NCBI GenBank assembly: GCA_039105265.1
Contig: JAPFFF010000009.1
Span: 3,100,001-3,164,000, forward strand
Direction: 5' to 3'
Source: Tritrichomonas musculus
Taxonomy: Eukaryota; Parabasalia; Tritrichomonadida; Tritrichomonadidae
Length of the DNA stretch: 64,000 bases
This document shows positions 20,701-29,240 of this stretch, piece after piece (the first letter of the stretch is position 1; every line of letters begins with the position of its first letter). The notes beneath the pieces were generated by a model. The model did no database searches. It worked only from the letters and a program-made list of their open reading frames with translations, and was not told where the DNA came from. The position numbers and the translations under genes were made by a program.

Positions 20701-23700
20701 AAGGATTAAATATTAATATTTGTGGAATATTTTCTTTTAAGCTTTTTAATCCTTCGTTATATGCATCATAAAATTTTTCATTTTCATCTGAATATTGAGG
20801 TAATTTGAATACAAATTTTGTTTCGCCTTTTTTTTCTGTCATAATTAGAGATTGTTCCATGTTATCAATTCCTTTTTTAAGATCTTCTTTTTCTTTACCA
20901 TTGCGATCAATTGTAACTTCAAATCCAGAAATCTTTTGTTCTCCATTTATTGGTAATAAATCTCCTTCAACATGAATAGTTCTTGCTAAAACCAATGTCG
21001 ACAAAAATCCTGTTCCAAATCTGCCAATTTTAGATTTATTTCCATCTTTTCCACCACCGTATTGATATAATAATGACAAGAAATCATTATATGTGAAGGG
21101 AGCCCCATAATGTATGAAGGTAAATTCACCTTCGCCAAAACCCAAAAACATAGAACCATTATGAGGAGATTGTTGGTCTTTCTCATCTTGAATACAATCT
21201 GTACCATTTTGAATTAGTTCAAAAGGCCACCGTTTTAAATCTTCCAATTTTGGTGAATTTGATTCTCTTATTCTATTCTTCAAAAATGAGTAATGTGAAT
21301 CTTTAAGTAATTGTAATTTATTTGTGTCTTTTTCAGACATTTTACCAGATGTAACATCAACTTCTAAGTATTTTTTAATTTTTGCATTTTTATCTTTACC
21401 AAGATTAGAATTTTCTTGAGCTTTTTTCATCATATTTTTGAATTGAATTTGGAAATCTTGAAAACGATAATTTTCCATATTCTTTATTTCAACACATGAA
21501 TGTGCTATTTTATCTTTGATATTGGAATCTGAATCAACCTCAGAAATAAGTTCTATTAATTCATCATCAATTCCAGAGGCGCTCTTTAAATCTTTTTTAA
21601 GTTTAAAATCACCTTTTTTATTTGGAACAATTTGATTGCTTTCTAGAAGATAGTCATAATTATATACGAAGTTTAAAATTTCAAATGCTTTCTTTTCATC
21701 AAGAGAAAATTTCTTTTGAAATTCAACTAATGATTTCTCTCCTTCGATAACTTTTGATATTTTGATCAATACAATTTTATTGAAGAATTCATAATAATTC
21801 ATAATTTCCGAATATTTAGTTCCATATGTTTCTTCTCCAACTGTTATTTTTTTGAGATTTGGATTAATTAGTTTTTGATAAATAGAAAATATTTGATTGA
21901 TTTCATAAAAAGTTTTGTTTTCAATTTTGGGAACCAATGAAATAATCAATTCGGCAATCAAAATTTGAGTATCATTTTGAAAAGTTGTTATTTTTTCGGC
22001 AATGATTTTCAGAAAGTCATATAACTGTTCATCTTTTCTTGTTACAGCAACAGAGTTAATATCAGTATTTATAATATTTTCATTAAAATCAATATTGAAG
22101 TATCTTATCATAATTGGATTTAAAAGATCATGAAAAACAGCAGATTTATTGCATAATTCTTTTAATGATCCTAAGTTATAATTTCCATTTGGTATTATTT
22201 TCGCTGATTCCATAAATTCTTCTTCTTTGGCAAAATGGTTTCTGAAAAATGGAATGAATTTCACGAAAAAATTAATTTTGTTTTTAACAGTATCTGAGTC
22301 AAGCTTTGAAATTATCGTTACCATTTTGCTTAAAACAAAATCATCTGCTAAGAACCAAATATTTGGATTAATATTTGAAACCGTTATTTGAGAAAATTTA
22401 GATATTTCAAGTTCTAAAACAAAATCAAACATATTCTTTCGATGAATATCATCAGCAAGTACAAATTGCATTAATCTAAGACTTGTAGAGTTTTCAAAAT
22501 CATTTTCTTTATCATCTTTTATTTTTTCGACAATTTGGTTTTCTGCAACAATCATTTTGTCATCAACACTGTCTATTGAATTTATCATTTTGTTCACATG
22601 TGTTGCTTTCCATGGAATTCCAACAGTTTCCATTATTTGAATCATATCATCTGTAACAGTTTTACATTGATGTAAATTGATACTATAACATTGAAATTTA
22701 TTTTCCATATTTGGGATAAGTTCAAAAGGATGCTTTTCTAACAATTCCTTTTTATAATTATATATAAATGAAATCAATTCATTTAGAGATTGAAGCTGTT
22801 GCTCTTTGAGAATTGAATCATCATTTTGAACTTTTTTAATTATATCTTCAATTGTTACATAATTATTTATATCCCATAATTTGTTTCTCCATGATAAACA
22901 ATCATTTACACTTATTATTTTAGGATGATATTTCTTTGTTAGTTTGAGGTTAATAAATTCAGCTATTTTATTATCTTCTATTTCTTTTGATGGGAAAAAA
23001 GCATCTTTTAATAGAATATCTTCATCAGAAAAAGTTTTGACACTAGCATTACATATCAGAATCTCTCTCATTTCTCTTAAGAATATTTCATTATACCAAT
23101 TTAAATCAAAAGAACTGTAAGGTTTTTTTGTTAATATAAGACCATTGGATAGTTCATACATATTTGAGCATTTGCATTCTTTCAAATAAAGAATCAAATT
23201 TTTAAATAGGCAAATACTTTTCATTAAAATATCTCTATTTGTCCATACTTTTGTTTTTTCGCCATTAATTTCTTCCTTTCCTTCTAAAACTAATGCATTT
23301 CTTTCTGTCACTGGCTCGAATTTTGGGCAGTTAATTGAAAAAGGAAGTACATGTTCATTTGATCCAACCAATGGGAAAACGGTATAAAGGCATTCTGTAT
23401 CAAAATCAGGAGGAATAATCATGCTTTGATTATCAATTCTAATTGAGATGCTAATTTTATTTGTATCATCTTTGACAACAATAAAATCTTGACTATCATT
23501 ATTTCGAAAAACTTTATAAAGAAAGATAGAGCTATTAATCTGCTTAATAATTTGTGCTGTGTATTTTGTTTCGGTATCGTTATTTTTGATAATAATGTGT
23601 TCAATATCTGGACAATTGATTAAAACATTATAAATATGTTTCTGCAAATGAATTAAACCTTTTTTAGCACATTCTTTGCCTACCTCAGAATTGATTTCAT

Positions 23701-24850
23701 ATTTAAATTGAGTTTTTTTGAATGCTGGCAATCCTTCTTGTTTACTTTTCTCCATTTCTTTTAAATTTTTTATGATCTCATCATCTTTTCTTCCTTCACG
23801 AATCATTCTTATGAAAAATCCACTTATTATATTATCATTAGAAATGTCTCCATTTATATCAACAGTTTTGGATAAAACATGAGTTGTGAGAAAACCAGTA
23901 CCAAATCTTCCTGTTGTCTTATCGTTATCTTTTCCATGACTAATTTTATAAATCAAGCCATAATAAGAATCAATTGAAAAAGGAGGGCCATTATGTGAAA
24001 ATGCCATATATTCATTATTTTCATCAGCAAAGAAATCAAATGTGATTTGTATTTTTTTCTGATCATTCAAATTGGTTGATGAGTATAATGAGTCTTTCGC
24101 ATTTTGTATTAATTCCATTGCCCATCTTATCTTATCTTCACTTGTCGGATTTGTCATTTCACCTAATCTGTTTTTTATGTTAGCAACATATAATCTATTT
24201 TTTAAATTTTCATTATGTAGAATTAATGAAAAGTCATTTTCTGGCATGAATTCAAAATGCTCATTTAGTTTTGATAAAGAATCCTTTTGATATTTTTCTG
24301 ATAATTGCATATAATGAAGAGTTGGTAAAAGGCTATATAAGCATGCATCTTTGCTTTTAATTATAAATTCATATCCTCTATTTTCATTTTGTAATGTTCT
24401 TTCCTTATTTTTAAAAATATTATGAAGGGAATTTATAGGAAGTTCAAGCATATCTTTTTCGTAATTGTCAAGAAAAAAATCTAGATTTTGAGCTATAAAT
24501 TTTTCGCAATTTGATTTATCTTTCAAATTTTTGGATTTGGCAATAATTGATAATTTTAGAATATCATTTATTTGTTTGCTTGAATCGAAATCAAAATTTA
24601 TATCAAATTCGTCACATAAAACTTTGAAATCATATGCGTTTTCTTTTGTAAAAGTTGGCAATTGAGAATGATCAAAAAAATATTTTAAAAAAACATTTAC
24701 ATTTTCAAAATCAACTGATGATTGTATTTCATATCTTCCATTTTTAAATAAAGGAGTTTGTATTTTTTTTGGTATTTGATAAAGCTGGTCAAGATCCATT
24801 GATATTGTTACTTCTTTATCATTAAAACAAAAGTAAAAGTCTTTGTTCAT
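17711..24850 (-). CDS. Giant protein with two sacsin/NO VEIN-type GHKL ATPase domains and a DUF3883-like C terminus
   Basis: I start the gene at ATG 24850 (2,379 residues) because TCATTT lies 29 bp upstream and a further upstream frame is only low-complexity. Residues 1-170 form a BTB-like module also found in the LRR_5 gene at 10622-11242. The first GHKL (HSP90/sacsin-type) ATPase shows ELIQNAKDS near residue 245, SHNGPPF, and GRFGTGFLTTH near 312. The second shows ELIQNGTDC near 1210, HYGAPF, and GRFGTGFLSTL near 1280. Long helical regions and a Lys/Glu coil (about 1610-1640) separate the remainder. The last 80 residues (YDIDAEDRN, VYFVVKLS, LTSKEINFVQKL) resemble DUF3883, the C-terminal domain of plant NO VEIN, but the I-E-V-K glutamate is valine here. 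It may be a chaperone-like ATPase; substrate unknown. A relic of its 3' end lies at 9085-9531. Confidence 0.85.
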   Translation of the reverse strand: MNKDFYFCFNDKEVTISMDLDQLYQIPKKIQTPLFKNGRYEIQSSVDFENVNVFLKYFFDHSQLPTFTKENAYDFKVLCDEFDINFDFDSSKQINDILKLSIIAKSKNLKDKSNCEKFIAQNLDFFLDNYEKDMLELPINSLHNIFKNKERTLQNENRGYEFIIKSKDACLYSLLPTLHYMQLSEKYQKDSLSKLNEHFEFMPENDFSLILHNENLKNRLYVANIKNRLGEMTNPTSEDKIRWAMELIQNAKDSLYSSTNLNDQKKIQITFDFFADENNEYMAFSHNGPPFSIDSYYGLIYKISHGKDNDKTTGRFGTGFLTTHVLSKTVDINGDISNDNIISGFFIRMIREGRKDDEIIKNLKEMEKSKQEGLPAFKKTQFKYEINSEVGKECAKKGLIHLQKHIYNVLINCPDIEHIIIKNNDTETKYTAQIIKQINSSIFLYKVFRNNDSQDFIVVKDDTNKISISIRIDNQSMIIPPDFDTECLYTVFPLVGSNEHVLPFSINCPKFEPVTERNALVLEGKEEINGEKTKVWTNRDILMKSICLFKNLILYLKECKCSNMYELSNGLILTKKPYSSFDLNWYNEIFLREMREILICNASVKTFSDEDILLKDAFFPSKEIEDNKIAEFINLKLTKKYHPKIISVNDCLSWRNKLWDINNYVTIEDIIKKVQNDDSILKEQQLQSLNELISFIYNYKKELLEKHPFELIPNMENKFQCYSINLHQCKTVTDDMIQIMETVGIPWKATHVNKMINSIDSVDDKMIVAENQIVEKIKDDKENDFENSTSLRLMQFVLADDIHRKNMFDFVLELEISKFSQITVSNINPNIWFLADDFVLSKMVTIISKLDSDTVKNKINFFVKFIPFFRNHFAKEEEFMESAKIIPNGNYNLGSLKELCNKSAVFHDLLNPIMIRYFNIDFNENIINTDINSVAVTRKDEQLYDFLKIIAEKITTFQNDTQILIAELIISLVPKIENKTFYEINQIFSIYQKLINPNLKKITVGEETYGTKYSEIMNYYEFFNKIVLIKISKVIEGEKSLVEFQKKFSLDEKKAFEILNFVYNYDYLLESNQIVPNKKGDFKLKKDLKSASGIDDELIELISEVDSDSNIKDKIAHSCVEIKNMENYRFQDFQIQFKNMMKKAQENSNLGKDKNAKIKKYLEVDVTSGKMSEKDTNKLQLLKDSHYSFLKNRIRESNSPKLEDLKRWPFELIQNGTDCIQDEKDQQSPHNGSMFLGFGEGEFTFIHYGAPFTYNDFLSLLYQYGGGKDGNKSKIGRFGTGFLSTLVLARTIHVEGDLLPINGEQKISGFEVTIDRNGKEKEDLKKGIDNMEQSLIMTEKKGETKFVFKLPQYSDENEKFYDAYNEGLKSLKENIPQILIFNPSIKKITLKTKDDTLIFQRTQAEGPIRTISIQSNKQTIQRTFIYHEINERFEYKSENISKNVKVNCLLEVGSNNNIIHNNDFLFLSFPMFGLKQFNSPIIINSLDFEPKTERDDIIVEQSEENKDSYQSAVNKFIIGKSVEIFREIVKIAINRRYIDLYNLCYGLNDTLKAENFFKKHFIEKMKEIILSFPIFETSGGFRKYDSILIPVIDRYEDLFERSKTIQSKNEEENKKLKEEENKKIKERKRKMNEEFYQIVSNISIIPNALNEKLSKEPAYLVKYDHCNKWLSLLWPSFPSKINIDRFLEYISMKKDIKQLNYIGNESIESFYRKFIQFIEKMNNFKGIINNYSILMNVKGELVSAQKIYKFNITKSFYEIMDAVKYNYSKYTLHSSITHLYNDDKAEFQQFDIKNAIQSIKDNITPTNYILLMKYVIENDDKRETLFEYSKFYLDNSLVKVIIPVPKSEYCNDLKEMFNRADEYAIKLIIEKIQNDSQHIRQNIDLIHKFVAFLKNHPTIDLLETRIFPDQLYKLRLPKELKKDLIQNENVKNILENTLHYALREELMIDSFVTFANCETYTFQNISQKIFNLIQNQWNGLNENDRIQIYSIVLSNSLKTNESLLEIVDLVRYFFKKQIILENKDDATNCFSHELTEAIIKKIIEDINRLISNYSNINDFKQMTADPNLIYQKLSTLYKFSLKLKCNKKIFPTEKGVLKQFNEIKFIFDPQIDKKLLYDLLEFIIQLQKSENLRELIINQSIEITSDIKDYLTKENNLSLDWFVDEIKRHGIRFDIYFGRRKNPHHDYKGNGQPSKYFFSHDKFLNFIQKSEKLKVAFAEIWSKTLPFEFVQNRDQLYSYYKTNELFEEIEKQIDLSDISPYSSNDLNIIILYEKIKNSKIFSNVNCPVISNNYTNRSVQYNNKTYYLNNTSFEYDIDAEDRNNRKVYFVVKLSTDGFHLTSKEINFVQKLKYSEIDNNFGIFSLDNSNKVSLQLFRNRI

Positions 24851-24878
24851 TTGTCTTTCGTAAAGAAAATTAAATATG

Positions 24879-24884
24879 AAATGA
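24879..24884 (-). promoter_or_regulatory. Candidate initiator of the giant ATPase gene
   Basis: TCATTT on the minus strand, 29 bp upstream of the ATG at 24850. It supports that start over codons further upstream. Confidence 0.4.
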
Positions 24885-25244
24885 ATCTTAAAAACATGAT
24901 ATTTCAAAATTTCCATTACATTCCTATCTATTGAAAATGGCAATTTTATTTTATTTTTTTTTTTTTTTACTCTTTCTTGATATTTTTTTTTTTTTTTTAT
25001 AAATAAACTAGAAGAAATAAGGAAACATAATATTTTATTTATTCTTATTAGGCAAGAATAAATTAAAAAAAAAATTCCCGTTTTCAATAGATTTGAATGA
25101 ATTTTCAATTTTGAAATGTCATGTTTTATAGCTCACCATTCAATTTCACTGATGATTACAGCGTTTTTTGATAAAACATTTTTAAAAACTGTTTATATTG
25201 AGATAATTATGAAATTGGTTGCCTTTTGAGCAGGGATGATTACT

Positions 25245-25271
<27 letters not shown>
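25245..25271 (+). repeat. Poly(A) tract, 27 nt
   Basis: A run of 27 A directly beside the gene fragment at 25273-25441; preceded by CAGGGATG, which resembles a hAT terminus but has no partner. Confidence 0.95.
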
Positions 25272-25272
<1 letters not shown>

Positions 25273-25275
<3 letters not shown>

Positions 25276-25441
25276 TGTGAGCTGGTATCATCTTGTTAAT
25301 GTAATTTGCGTTTTTTATGAGTAAATCAAAATCGGCAGGGTGTTCCTTCTTTTTATAAACAAAGTACTTTTGATATCAAACTTTTTGATTATTGATATGA
25401 ATTGATTAAATACAGATTGCTGCCATAATTTGTATAATCAT
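25273..25441 (-). pseudogene. N-terminal fragment of a BTB-like/LRR_5-family gene
   Basis: The minus strand aligns with the first 55 codons of the gene at 10622-11242: NNQKV, QKYFVYKKKEHPADFDLL and IKNANY correspond to NNQKV, QKYFVYKDKEYPIDFDLV and IKNSNY. Stops and small length changes break it, and it ends at the poly(A) tract. Similarity extends upstream into the promoter for over 100 bp. Confidence 0.75.
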
Positions 25442-25658
25442 TTTTTTTAATTATATTACATTGAGATTTTAAATGGCCTTATATATAAATATAAATATTT
25501 TGAAGAAAAATCAATATTTTAAAATAATTATATTAGTTTTATTTTTTTAACTCTCATCTTAAATATAAATTAAAATTTTATTGTTTTTTAAATTCTTTAT
25601 TTTTTTAAAAAAAAAAATATTCTTTTAAATCTTCAGTTTTTGTAATAAAATTTGTTAA

Positions 25659-26360
25659 TTATTGATCATCATTTTTTGTTTCATCAACTACTGTAGGATC
25701 ACATGGATTTGGGTTATTATTAGAATATGGATATTGTACATTTGGAGATTGGTTAGGGTCTTGATATTGGTTTGCATTTGGATATTGATTTTGTCCTATA
25801 TATGCATTGTTATTTGGATTTTGATTAGGATCTGGGTATTGATTAGGATATTGATTAGGAACTTGATATGGATTAGAGTCCTGATACTGATTAGGATATT
25901 GGTTTTGGTACTGATTAGGATCTTGATATTGATTTGGATATCCAGAGACTGGATATTGGTTTGTATTCTGATAATCAGGTGGAGGTGGTGGAGCATAAAT
26001 AATAGCTTCTGTTTGGTTTTCTGTTGATGCATCTGCAAGATTTTGAGAAGCTATTAATTTTATTTCTCTCCAATCTTGCATTAAAGCGCATCTCCAACAA
26101 AAAGAATATGTCATGCAATCTTTGCAATAATTAAGTTCCATTCCTCTTGCATGTCTGACATTTGCTCTAATAAACATTCCATTTCCACAAAATCTGTAAT
26201 GGCAGCATGTGCAAACTTCTCCTCTTGTTTCTGCCCAAACTAATCCTTCTGCAAATGGATAAAAATACCAAGCAATTAAGCAAACTCCGCAATCTTGACA
26301 ACATCCACATAAAGTGGATTCATACTTGCCCGTTTGGGCTGCTTTAGATGTTTTCATCAT
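25659..26360 (-). CDS. PLAC8 family protein with a Q/N/Y/P-rich repeat tail
   Basis: The 233-residue product begins with a Cys-rich PLAC8 domain (residues about 1-110): TGKYESTLCGCCQDCGVCL, then TCCHYRFCG, ANVRHARGMELNYCKDC and FCWRCALMQDWREIK. PLAC8 proteins of plants, animals and fungi are small membrane-associated proteins linked to metal or growth control; the role here is unknown. From about residue 130 the tail is built of repeats such as NQYPNQYQDPNQYQ, a low-complexity, prion-like composition. The domain pairs with a divergent paralogue that starts 263 bp away on the other strand. Either of the first two codons (both ATG) could start translation. Confidence 0.85.
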   Translation of the reverse strand: MMKTSKAAQTGKYESTLCGCCQDCGVCLIAWYFYPFAEGLVWAETRGEVCTCCHYRFCGNGMFIRANVRHARGMELNYCKDCMTYSFCWRCALMQDWREIKLIASQNLADASTENQTEAIIYAPPPPPDYQNTNQYPVSGYPNQYQDPNQYQNQYPNQYQDSNPYQVPNQYPNQYPDPNQNPNNNAYIGQNQYPNANQYQDPNQSPNVQYPYSNNNPNPCDPTVVDETKNDDQ

Positions 26361-26623
26361 TTTTTTTTTTAATACAAATTATGATCTTACGATTTCTCCT
26401 TTGAAAAAATTGAAAATGTATTTCAATTGATCTTTATTTTTCTGACATGTCAGATTTATAGAAATATTATAAAAAGGAAAAAAAAATTAAAATATGAAGA
26501 ATTGTTCAGTATGAAATTTACTATCATTTATCACACAATTTTTCATAATGTAAATATTCAAATTTTTCAATTGTACTGAAATGATTCATCAGAATTAAAA
26601 GATTAAGATATTTTTTAAAAAAA

Positions 26624-26968
26624 ATGATGAAATATTCAAAAGCAACCCAAACAGGGGAGTTTGAAAATAAACTTTGTGGATGTTTTGGCGACTGTGGTTC
26701 TTGTTGTTATGGATTTTGCTGTACCCCATGTGCAATTGGGCGTGCATGGGCTGATGTCCGAGGTGAAGCTTGCCAATGTTGTCATATCTATGGAGGTGAA
26801 CTTTATATTAAAGCAAATATTAGGCATGCTCGTGGAATGGAAATGAATTATTGCCAAGATTGTTGTGTATTTACATGTTGTCCAATTTGTTCTATTGTAC
26901 AAGATTTAAATGAAATCAAATCTATAAAAGAAACAAATCAAGTTGCAGATTCAAATGAAGCATTATAA
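26624..26968 (+). CDS. PLAC8 family protein, short form
   Basis: A 114-residue protein made almost only of the PLAC8 domain. It aligns along its length with the N-terminal half of the gene at 25659-26360: TGEFENKLCGCFGDCGSC, the longer Cys run CCYGFCCTPC, ANIRHARGMEMNYCQDC and CPICSIVQDLNEIKSI. It keeps the family's CCXXXXCPC-like hydrophobic Cys patch (FCCTPC), where the paralogue has FYPF, and lacks the repeat tail. The two genes are divergent and probably arose by inverted duplication. Confidence 0.88.
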   Translation: MMKYSKATQTGEFENKLCGCFGDCGSCCYGFCCTPCAIGRAWADVRGEACQCCHIYGGELYIKANIRHARGMEMNYCQDCCVFTCCPICSIVQDLNEIKSIKETNQVADSNEAL

Positions 26969-27187
26969 TTTGCATTTAAGATTTTTTTTAATATATATAT
27001 GATATAAACAATTTTATTCTTTTTTCTAATTATTATATCGCATTTAACTAGATTGCAATCCCAAAAGACAAAAAGAAAAAAAAAATGATTAATTTAATTT
27101 TAACTTATGTGAAACAAATTCAGCTAAAAAAATGGACATATCTGTGAATTTGCTTTAAAAATAAAAAGTAGCCAATAAAAAGTAGCC

Positions 27188-27403
27188 AAAACAAAAGAAG
27201 GAAAAGAAGTAAATGATGGAAATGACGAAATAATCAATTTTTTATTTAAAATTCTGGATAAACGAGGTCGAGAAGCATCAATTCTATTCAACAACATCGA
27301 TTTTGGGAAAGAAAAAATCATTGTTCTTCATCGTTTACTTAATGAATATTCAGATAATTTTGATTTCAATATGATCAATTCAAAATCTATCTCTCATTCT
27401 TGA
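27188..27403 (+). pseudogene. Middle fragment of a BTB-like/ankyrin or LRR_5-family gene
   Basis: An open stretch of 71 codons without a start. KTKEGKEVNDGNDEIINFLF matches the end of the frame at 10622-11242 nearly exactly, and it continues through LDKRGREASILFNNIDF into HRLLNEYSDNFDFN, segments typical of the region preceding ankyrin repeats in trichomonad proteins. It shows what the broken LRR_5 gene lost at its junction. Just upstream AAAAAGTAGCC is duplicated (27164-27188). Confidence 0.7.
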
Positions 27404-27509
27404 ACTAAAATTCAATGATATAATTGAAAAAGTTTTATTCTTTTACCAAATTTAAATTTGTTTTGAAATTTTGTATAAATAAACTCAAAATTTCTTCAAT
27501 ATTTTTAAA

Positions 27510-29240
27510 ATGTCTAAATCATCACCTTCATCTATAAAATCAGATTCAATGTCAGAAAAAGATGCAGAACAATCGGCTTTATGGATAAATGAAATATTTT
27601 CAGAAAATCCTGAACTCTTATCTCTCAGAGAACGCGTTCTTCCTTGGACAGGAGGAAGCTCTTTTGCACAAGTTGTCCATACGAACACAATCTCAACAAA
27701 CTCGAGTGTCAATCGTTTAACTTTACTTGAACTTATATATCAACATCTTATTTCCATTGGTATGTATCAAACAGCAGAAATTCTCAAAAAAGAATGTGGA
27801 CATACTTTACAAAAAAGTGATCAGCCATGGGATAGAACAGATCTTCATCTTTTAGCATCAATGGGCGTTTTATATCAAGAAAACGCATGGGAAATCCCTA
27901 ATGATCCAGAAATTAGTTTTACTCATGAATGTATTGAAGAAGATTATTATGCATCTCCTTACCACGAGGACTGCAGTACAATTTGGCAAGAGTTATATGA
28001 TCCAGATTTAAATGTAACCTGGATTCCCGATAAATCAGGTCAAAAATGCAATCTCAATTCAATGCACTTGGCATCTCTTCGAAGATTAGTTGTTTTTATG
28101 GTTACATCTGAAGCGAACGCACTTCCAGATAAAGACCTACATAAGTTTTTATTGATAATGCCTTCAATTACTTCTTCTCGTCATTTTTTCCAGCATTTAA
28201 TGGCAATTTTTGATTTACAGGATTTAAATATACCTGATCACCATATTAGAGAAAAACTTCTATCAAATATTGATTATTTCAGGATCAAAATTTTAACAAT
28301 TATTAAAAAGTGGCTTTATTTTTTGGGGCTTTTTATTGGTAGAGAAACAATATCCTCTATATCAGATCTTTGCCGTAGATTGATCGAAAATCACAAAACT
28401 TATAATAATAAAACAGTTCAAGAACTTGCGCAATCAATTATGGAATTAATACCATCTCTTGAGTATGGTACAAAGAAAGAAAAAGATATTCCAAAACCGC
28501 CTGATCCAATCATCAAAAATTACAACGTTATATTTAGGCCATTTTTAACTATAGTTGGTCCAGAATCAATCGAAGTTGCACGCCAGATTTCGCTTGTTTT
28601 TCACAGCATGTTTAAATCAATCCCTTCACGTGAATTTGTTGTTGCTCTTGGAAAACATATAATTTCTCAATTAACGCCTGCTCTTATCGAATTTTTCAAA
28701 ATTGGTAAAAAGCTAAAATATTTAGTTCTTGAAACATTAGCTGAAAGAATGTCAGAAGAAACTCTGAAAAAGTTGATAGAAATTGTTCGAGAATTAATTA
28801 AATTCGCTAATTTCGAAGGCGCTTTTAGAATTTGTCAAGCTCTAGATAACAAAAAATTAAAGCAAGTTCGTTATATGCAAGAATTTCTTTATAATGAAAA
28901 TTCGCCTTATCATAAAGAGTTTTTTTCATTAAAAGCAAATTGCGAGCGCTCAGAAGAATACCACCAACTTGTTACTTCTTTCTACAATTCAGGAAATCCC
29001 GGAATTCCAAATATCCAAGTTGAATTATGTTCGTTATCAACCGAAGATTCTCTTTCTTATATTGATGGCAAAATTAATATTGCGAAAAAGAGATCTCTTG
29101 CTGATAAAACCAATATGCTTTATAGATTCCAAAATAAATCATATAATTTTTATGATGTTCCTCAGATTCAAAAAGTTATTCAGCGTGGTTCTAAATTAAC
29201 AAAAAATAAGATTTATGCTAAAATTGCTTCTCTGGCTTGA
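27510..29240 (+). CDS. RasGEF domain protein
   Basis: A guanine-nucleotide exchange factor for Ras-like GTPases, 576 residues. The C-terminal catalytic RasGEF domain (about 345-570) contains EVARQISLVFHSMFKSIPSR, corresponding to the conserved A-x-Q-L-T-x-x-E/H-x-x-x-F-x-x-I segment, and later IPNIQVELCSLSTEDS and DGKINIAKKRSLADK, matching the canonical D-G-L-I-N-F-x-K-R segment. The region before it (about 160-300) resembles RasGEF_N. Near residue 70 LLELIYQHLISIGMYQTAEI resembles a LisH dimerisation motif. T. vaginalis has many RasGEF genes of this type. The ATG is the first in frame. Confidence 0.9.
   Translation: MSKSSPSSIKSDSMSEKDAEQSALWINEIFSENPELLSLRERVLPWTGGSSFAQVVHTNTISTNSSVNRLTLLELIYQHLISIGMYQTAEILKKECGHTLQKSDQPWDRTDLHLLASMGVLYQENAWEIPNDPEISFTHECIEEDYYASPYHEDCSTIWQELYDPDLNVTWIPDKSGQKCNLNSMHLASLRRLVVFMVTSEANALPDKDLHKFLLIMPSITSSRHFFQHLMAIFDLQDLNIPDHHIREKLLSNIDYFRIKILTIIKKWLYFLGLFIGRETISSISDLCRRLIENHKTYNNKTVQELAQSIMELIPSLEYGTKKEKDIPKPPDPIIKNYNVIFRPFLTIVGPESIEVARQISLVFHSMFKSIPSREFVVALGKHIISQLTPALIEFFKIGKKLKYLVLETLAERMSEETLKKLIEIVRELIKFANFEGAFRICQALDNKKLKQVRYMQEFLYNENSPYHKEFFSLKANCERSEEYHQLVTSFYNSGNPGIPNIQVELCSLSTEDSLSYIDGKINIAKKRSLADKTNMLYRFQNKSYNFYDVPQIQKVIQRGSKLTKNKIYAKIASLA

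Noticed and set aside
24851-25108. Longer N terminus of the giant ATPase up to 25108
   Set aside because: It is Lys/Ile/Phe low-complexity translated from A/T DNA, lacks an initiator, and the module conserved with the LRR_5 gene starts at 24850.
25662-26038. Frames rich in Ile, Leu and Trp over the PLAC8 tail, and the look of a spaced repeat array
   Set aside because: They follow from the NQYPNQYQ coding repeat; unit spacing and sequence do not fit CRISPR.
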